DNA of 64,000 nt from NCBI GenBank assembly GCA_958299035.1, contig CATQJL010000316.1:45257585-45321584 (forward strand). Reading direction: 5' to 3'. How positions within the stretch are numbered: the first letter of the stretch is position 1; each line of letters starts with the position of its first letter. This document shows positions 58,626 to 64,000 of the stretch, piece after piece. This DNA is from Cylicocyclus nassatus. Taxonomy: Eukaryota > Nematoda > Chromadorea > Rhabditida > Strongylidae. Under the pieces are notes generated by a model. The model saw nothing but the letters and a program-made list of their open reading frames with translations, ran no database searches and was not told where the DNA came from. Position numbers and translations under genes: made by a program.

Positions 58626-60805
58626 TATTCATCCACATTTTGAATTAGTGGGATATTTCAGTTTGACTGCTCAGCCAAAACCTTAAGCTTATTGCTGTTC
58701 AGTCGAATGAGACGAACCAACCCATTGGAAATTCATTCTAATTTGAGTGTTTCGAAAGAATTTTTCTGACACAGAAGAATAGAATGAGCAGAAGTTGTTA
58801 TCGAATGGTTATCCTTCATGAAGCATTGACAGTTATGCGAAATCAATTTTGATGAAAACGGCTGACAGGCTCTCAAAGACAGCGGAGTGATCTGACAATG
58901 AGTGACAATCTCAATAAGTCTACATGAACCTCAAGATCCGCGCCCTAATTCTTGAAACGCACAGATGATTTTGCATTGTGCATATCTAAAGTACCTAGGC
59001 AAAACCTTAGTTAGGGAAGATATGAAGCGCAGATTAGCGGAAAGAAATTTCGTAAACACTTTCTAACATACCTCTCAAGATCTGCGTTAAAAAATGTAAG
59101 TCCAACTTTTGAGTCAATGCATAATTTTTGCGTCAAAATAAAAAATTCATTTAATGATTTTCAAAATTCTAATTATACTGTAAGCTTCCTATATATAAAT
59201 GGTGTGGTTTTCTTTACATACTAGAGATTATTCGGAATCAGAATCAAAAGATGAGTGTTAGTTCGAAAATCATGACCTCTCCGCTGCATGCGATCAATAC
59301 ATACTTTTCCTATGTAAAAGTAAATTATACACTAACGTAAGCAAAACTGAACAACAGACGTATAAGCACCTTCAGTGACGAAATTCAAAGGACCGCTTTC
59401 TAGTATTCCTCTTAATTCATCTTGTATCCTTGCAGTAAGCTAATAATGATTTTTTTATTCGAACACTTCTATAAAGCGCAAGATTTTCTTTCTTCAATAT
59501 GTATCAAAATCGAAGGATTTCTTTGCATATGCAGAAAATTACGATTTTCGAAAATTTTGCAGCAAGATCCAATGATTATTACAATTTTTTATGAACAAAT
59601 GTGATAAACATCAACTATTTTGTTATCCCTCATATTTATACATGAAAACCATGAAAAGGCCGGATAGCTAGTGCTGCGCCAAAGAAATAAAGGGCTTTGA
59701 GTACGAATTCGTCCACGTAATTTGCTGCACAAGTAATCCGAGTTGCTTTGTAATCATCCAAATGTTATGAAAAATACACTATAGCGTAAGCCTATTTTTC
59801 GTTTAGGGAAGGCAAGCATTCCAAAATTCGTACTTTCAGCATCGTAATCGTAGCAAGGAAGCTTTGATGATCGTTCCGGTCGCTAGACCAAAACAAGACA
59901 AAAAATTGGATCTGAGCTGCTCCAGACCTAGCAAATCGACGACATAACGGAATTCGGCACAACAGCAACACATTGAATGGGATTTATTCACGTGCGGAAA
60001 AGCGAATTATCGCCACACTAAAGCGGATTTTTCCTTCGCGGTTTGTCTAGAGACGAGTCTGATACATATAGAGCAATGATCTCATCTTCTAGATTTGTAG
60101 GTTGCAAGTAAACGACTAATAAGAAAAAAAAATGAGATTCCCAAGAAATTGTATGTGTTGCGTTATAGCACCCAACTGTCACCTTTCCTCTCACTTTCCA
60201 TATCAGACACATTCCCCTTGTCTTCATAAATGGAAGAGATATTTACAAGAAACGGTAGTTAGGATCAGACTCTTCTTCACCAAGAAAAACAGAGCAAAAC
60301 ACTTATACTGCTTCAGAAGGCTTCGAAAAATGTCAGACAAAGTGGGCTGCTTACAATGAATCACTAATTTTACGATTTCTAAAAGGCTTAATTAGATAAC
60401 GGCATCAAGAATGTTCATACCAATTTGAGGATTTTTCAGTATTGTTTATGCCCATTTTAAAGTCTTTCTTATATATCAACAAGATGCCACTTGTGCTGAA
60501 AGGCCTAATGGAGTTTCTTATGTAATAGTCTCTCCAAATTTATTTCAAAATCTTATGGCCCTCAACAACTATAGTGAAGCTGAAAAGCTGCTATATTTGT
60601 AGCGAAAGGAAAAAAATTAGATACTATCTCAAGCCATTGAGTACTGATGTTGCTCAATTTAAAATTTGAGTTTGAAATATTGTGAAACATTTGCAAATTT
60701 TCAGGACCCGAGTTATATATCTCACATCACACTCTAAATAGCATTAATAAAGCTACTCAGGTAATGTAATTGCAAAAATCAACAATTTTTGACAAATTGT
60801 ATTGT
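58626..60805. other. No firm gene; coding-like text near 60020-60350
   Basis: On the minus strand, short stretches at 60350-60230 (LSDIFRSLLKQYKCFALFFL) and 60110-60020 (EDEIIALYVSDSSLDKPRRK, then stop) look coding, but the frames could not be joined with valid phases. The rest is AT-rich. Confidence 0.3.
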
Positions 60806-61096
60806 CCCTGTGGGCTTTTCAGATACTGAAAACCCCACACTTGGGCTACTCAGCCCGTGGAAATGGCGAAAATGAGCTTTTTCAAGGATTTCCAGGTCCG
60901 CAGCCAATGAAAAATACATATAAGTGTGGGCGGGATCCGGAAGGAGGTAGGCGGAGTGCGAAAGACTTTCGGAGTATTTTCACTGAAAGCGGACTTGGAA
61001 AGCTTCAAAAATAGCTCATTTTCGCCATTTTTATGCTCTAAGAAAGCCCAGATACGGGCTTGAGAAGCGAAAGTTTGCAGGGACGCTGCCTTTAAG
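60806..61096. mobile_element. Small foldback element
   Basis: The left arm (GTCCCTGTGGGCTTTTC ... ATGGCGAAAATGAGCT) pairs with the right arm (AGCTCATTTTCGCCAT ... GCAGGGAC). The ATGGCGAAAA text links it to the 8350-9050 and 18652-21370 repeats. Confidence 0.7.
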
Positions 61097-61323
61097 TGGA
61101 TACTACTTTGAATTCCTTGGAATCCAGACAGCAAGGTTTCATCAGAGATAATAGCCGTCGCAAAATTTTTGATAGCGAAGTAGCATGTCAGATGTCGCTC
61201 GTAACACAGCGTGTTACGTGCGACATCCTTGAGATAAATTAATATGCAAAGAAATCAGTGAAACATTGTGAGTTTAGGCTATGCCCTTCATGAACATGAT
61301 CGCGGTGATCTCTCGCTTGCAGC

Positions 61324-61486
61324 ATGGTTGCCTCAAGTTTTTCTCGTCCTCCTTCCACATCACTGGATGTTTTTGAAAGCGAACATAAATTAGAGTTTGA
61401 TACCACAGTAATCCCGCTCCGGTTGTTGACTCTGTCTCATCAGGAAAAGCGCAATTTTCTAAAAAAGCTAGTTTTTCTTCCAGGAG
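61324..61486 (+). CDS. Exon-like segment, possible first exon of an unrecognised gene
   Basis: GCTTGCAG|C precedes ATG at 61324; the frame reads MVASSFSRPPSTSLDVFESE then HKLEFDTTVIPLRLLTLSHQ and EKRNFLKKLVFLPGG. Composition and the acceptor placed beside the ATG suggest a genuine 5' exon. A possible donor is GGAA|gtttca (about 61488). A further exon-like stretch, 61742-61797 (DFDISMDLYDYIYQSFGQQ), lies downstream, but the phases were not settled. I recognise no family. The open frame continues to a stop at 61522-61524. Confidence 0.35.
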
Positions 61487-61799
61487 GGAAGTTTCAATGT
61501 GGCATGAATAGAACTTCGAACTGATAAGGAAGCAGTATTCCAAAAGAATTGCATGTAAATTTAACGAATTCGTCATTTATAGTAAAGCGAAGCAGTAGCG
61601 GTGGTAGATAGCGAGAAACCAAGAGAAGATCAACGCCAAAATGATGTATCTTTTATTTCTGCATGTGATAATAAATCCTATTCTGTACTTATAACGTATG
61701 TTGAGATAAAATACAGCTTTTATTTTTTTTTTTGAAGTAGATTTCGACATCAGCATGGATCTATACGACTACATATATCAATCGTTCGGTCAGCAATGT

Positions 61800-62840
61800 A
61801 ACGCTTGAATTTCCCAAGTTTTCTTTGCTACTTTGCTCTTTTAAGAGATTTTTGCTCAAAATTGAGAAATTCTGGCTACAAAAGGGATCAGATAAGAAAA
61901 ATCCGCAAATGGTTTTCATCTCATATACATTTTACCAATTCGGACCTATTTGTCAGACCTTGCACTTGCCTCAGGAACAAGCCAACTTGACTATTTGTTC
62001 TTGTTTGAAGTACGACCTACATTTTCTTTTTCAAAAATTCATAAAATGCCTTGGCCGTAGTGTCTGGAAATGTATGTAAGTAAGGTGAAAGTGAAATGAG
62101 CTGAGAATTTTTCGCTATAGCGGTGGAGAAGCCATCATGTTGAGATTAGCATCAATGCTGAAATCAAAATAGACCACTAAAATGCAAGGTGTATAACATT
62201 GAATTCTATTTCCAAATAAGGAATGACGATGGGCTTCGCTTTACTGATGTCATGATTATCCGTCAATCTGTTCTACGTACTAGTTCTACGGATAATCGGG
62301 CTTACTATAGTATATGACTCAAAAGCGTAACGAAAACCAAGTAGAGTAGCAAAAAGTTGGGCTATGATTTGTTTATCTATTTATTAAATCAAAAGTTATC
62401 ATTCTTAAATTATCAACGTTCTCCGTGAAGGAAAATTGTTTCTTTTCCCTTTTATAACTCAAAAAGAAGAAATGCAAATAAAGCCTGTGACAGTTCGGTT
62501 TTGGTTAAACAATAGCAAGGAGGATATGATAGAAGCAAATGAGTGTGCAGTTTGTAGTAATCATTATGAATCTATGAATAGCTCAAAACTATTATACATT
62601 GTTCAACGCTATTAATTAGTGATTTGTTGACTGAGGCATGATGACAATTTTGAAATCATGCATGTGTAAAATTAAGGCTAAATCTCCTAAGTGGTGATTA
62701 TTCTATTGAAGATATGTTCTTCATTATGTGACTATGAATCAGACGTTTGACAAAATGTAAGCTCAGAAGTCTTCGGATATTGCTTCAAGACCAAACTCAT
62801 GCGATTTACTTTCTGTGTACAATCAAGTTAATTGTTGGCG
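61800..62840. other. No gene seen
   Basis: AT-rich sequence with nothing recognised. Confidence 0.4.
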
Positions 62841-62927
62841 TACAATACCGCTCATAATCTGTCAAAAAAGTCGCCGGAGTGCGCCGCAGTCCGGCGACTT
62901 TTTTGACGAATTATGAGCGGTATTGTA
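62841..62927. repeat. Hairpin with 38-bp arms, TA-ended
   Basis: The arms 62841-62878 and 62890-62927 pair with two mismatches; the loop is 11 nt. The outermost bases are TA on both sides, with CAATACCGCTCATAAT as inner end, so this may be a very short inverted-repeat element. The stem contains a run of A/T and a GTCGCCGGA block. Confidence 0.85.
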
Positions 62928-63964
62928 GTGCCCTCGCCTTGATCAGATTCTGCGGTAAAATTTGCGCGTAAAGAAATAGTAGCAACAACTACGCGGGCAA
63001 GTGGTCGGCATTACGGCCGAGCTAGAGTCGACTGCACGAAATCGCCGGAGTCGCTATAGGCTGAATGCACGCGAGCGTGCTTGCAACGCGGCTGCTGAGT
63101 ACGGACGCTATGCTGGCTCGTGCGCGCGAACGCCAATGTTAGCCCGCAAGAGACAGGCTCGCGGACGTTCAGCCCGGTCGATTCGTGCAGTCAACTATAC
63201 TGTTCAAGCGCATTTTACCGCAAAATCTCGGCACCGCAAATGCACTATATGCACTATCCAGTGCACTATCTTCTCTACCAAGAAATCTACATACATAATG
63301 AAAATGAATGGCCACGCACCACCAAAAAATTTGAAATGCGATACCGCCTCTATTTTCGTCCGCATTTCATCGCAAAAATTTACGATGCACCTTTTGAAGT
63401 GTTTGCAGATATGGAATTCGCAGCAAATAATGAGGAGACAGTAAAGAAAGAAAAACAAAAACCAATATAGAGCATGGGAAAACGCAGGCTCGAAAGTTAC
63501 GAATAGGTCAAAAATTCGAAAAATTGAGTGGGGAAAGAGAAAACCATGATTTCGCTCCGTTGCCAGCACGTCAGCCTGGATAGCACTGCCTTAGCAACAG
63601 TGTGCGAATGTGGAAAAAACCGGGCACTGCTGCTTGTGGCTTTTACCGTATACACCAAATTTGATGCGGTAATTTGATGTCTTCGAAAAAAAGCTATTTT
63701 TCTTGTCTGGAGCACGATATTAACTCCTGCGCTGCGTAAGTTCACGTCACAGCATGTTATCAGTGGGTCCTGCCTTGACTTGTTCGCAATGCTATGCATG
63801 TCCAGGAGCCCGTATATACACGACAAGTATGAGCAAGACCCTCTCTACCCCTCCCCCACGCCCCAACGATTTCCTACCCTCTGTCAGGAGTACCCTGATT
63901 ACCGATAATGACCATGTAAATGTTATACAGCTTCTTTCCAAGATCGTCTACACCACTTACATAT
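62928..63964. other. GC-richer stretch without a recognised gene
   Basis: 63001-63200 is richer in G+C and keeps several frames open (RNRRSRYRLNARERACNAAA). No domain or splice pattern is seen, so it is left unannotated. Confidence 0.35.
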
Positions 63965-64000
63965 AGGGTGTGCCAAAAAAATGTATCGAACGGATCTTCG
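63965..64000 (+). mobile_element. Probable left end of a Tc1/mariner-type element
   Basis: TATAGGGTGTGCCAAAAAAA has the form of a mariner terminal repeat next to TA. The window ends before any coding part. Confidence 0.4.

Noticed and set aside
63001..63470. 147- and 116-codon overlapping ORFs
   Set aside because: Two frames are open together because of local base composition; no domain or splice signal supports either.

Overview
The window reads as nuclear DNA of a multicellular animal, most probably a nematode. It is AT-rich, its genes are split by introns with TTTTCAG-type acceptors, and one receptor gene starts at an ATG directly behind a TTTCAG acceptor, as in nematode trans-spliced genes. 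The reverse transcriptase remnant looks like an RTE element. Long introns full of foldback elements would fit a parasitic clade V (strongylid or hookworm-like) worm better than Caenorhabditis; the species level is inference only. Nothing bacterial or viral was seen.

Conventional genes are few. The best is a complete, nine-exon, minus-strand seven-transmembrane receptor (46989-52064) that can be assembled exon by exon with matching splice phases. A family of putative secreted proteins occurs three times on the plus strand: a 5'-incomplete copy at 570-826, a copy at 10556-12504 and a probably damaged copy at 40725-41925. Each ends in the same three Cys-rich exons, and the two longer copies carry a Pro/Ala/Val repeat exon in front. 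Two further exon sets lack a recognisable function: a minus-strand gene at 43024-44889 and a plus-strand ORF at 14606-15100. Smaller exon-like segments lie at 27635-28133, 38219-38381 and 61324-61486.

The rest is mostly transposon-derived and strongly palindromic. A hAT-type transposase is broken into an N-terminal part (24245-25860) and a C-terminal part (34239-35492). Between them lie an RTE remnant (30215-32085, itself split by a 114-bp palindrome), mariner-type foldback elements and duplicated blocks. Foldback elements with 3-bp TTA or TAA target duplications occur at 3387-5010, 39569-40203, 48241-49082 and 54263-54729. Elements with TA duplications and mariner-like ends occur at 13608-14309, 33206-33913, 37867-38801, 45170-46109 and 57752-58623. 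A 2.7-kb palindrome occupies 18652-21370.

The most interesting points are: the duplicated secreted-protein locus, whose two long copies differ by a datable foldback insertion; tRNA-like RNA polymerase III promoter boxes inside an intronic foldback element; a hairpin flanked by 16-bp direct repeats; a Cys-rich exon-like ORF inside a mariner remnant; and a short sequence core shared by foldback elements whose ends are unrelated.
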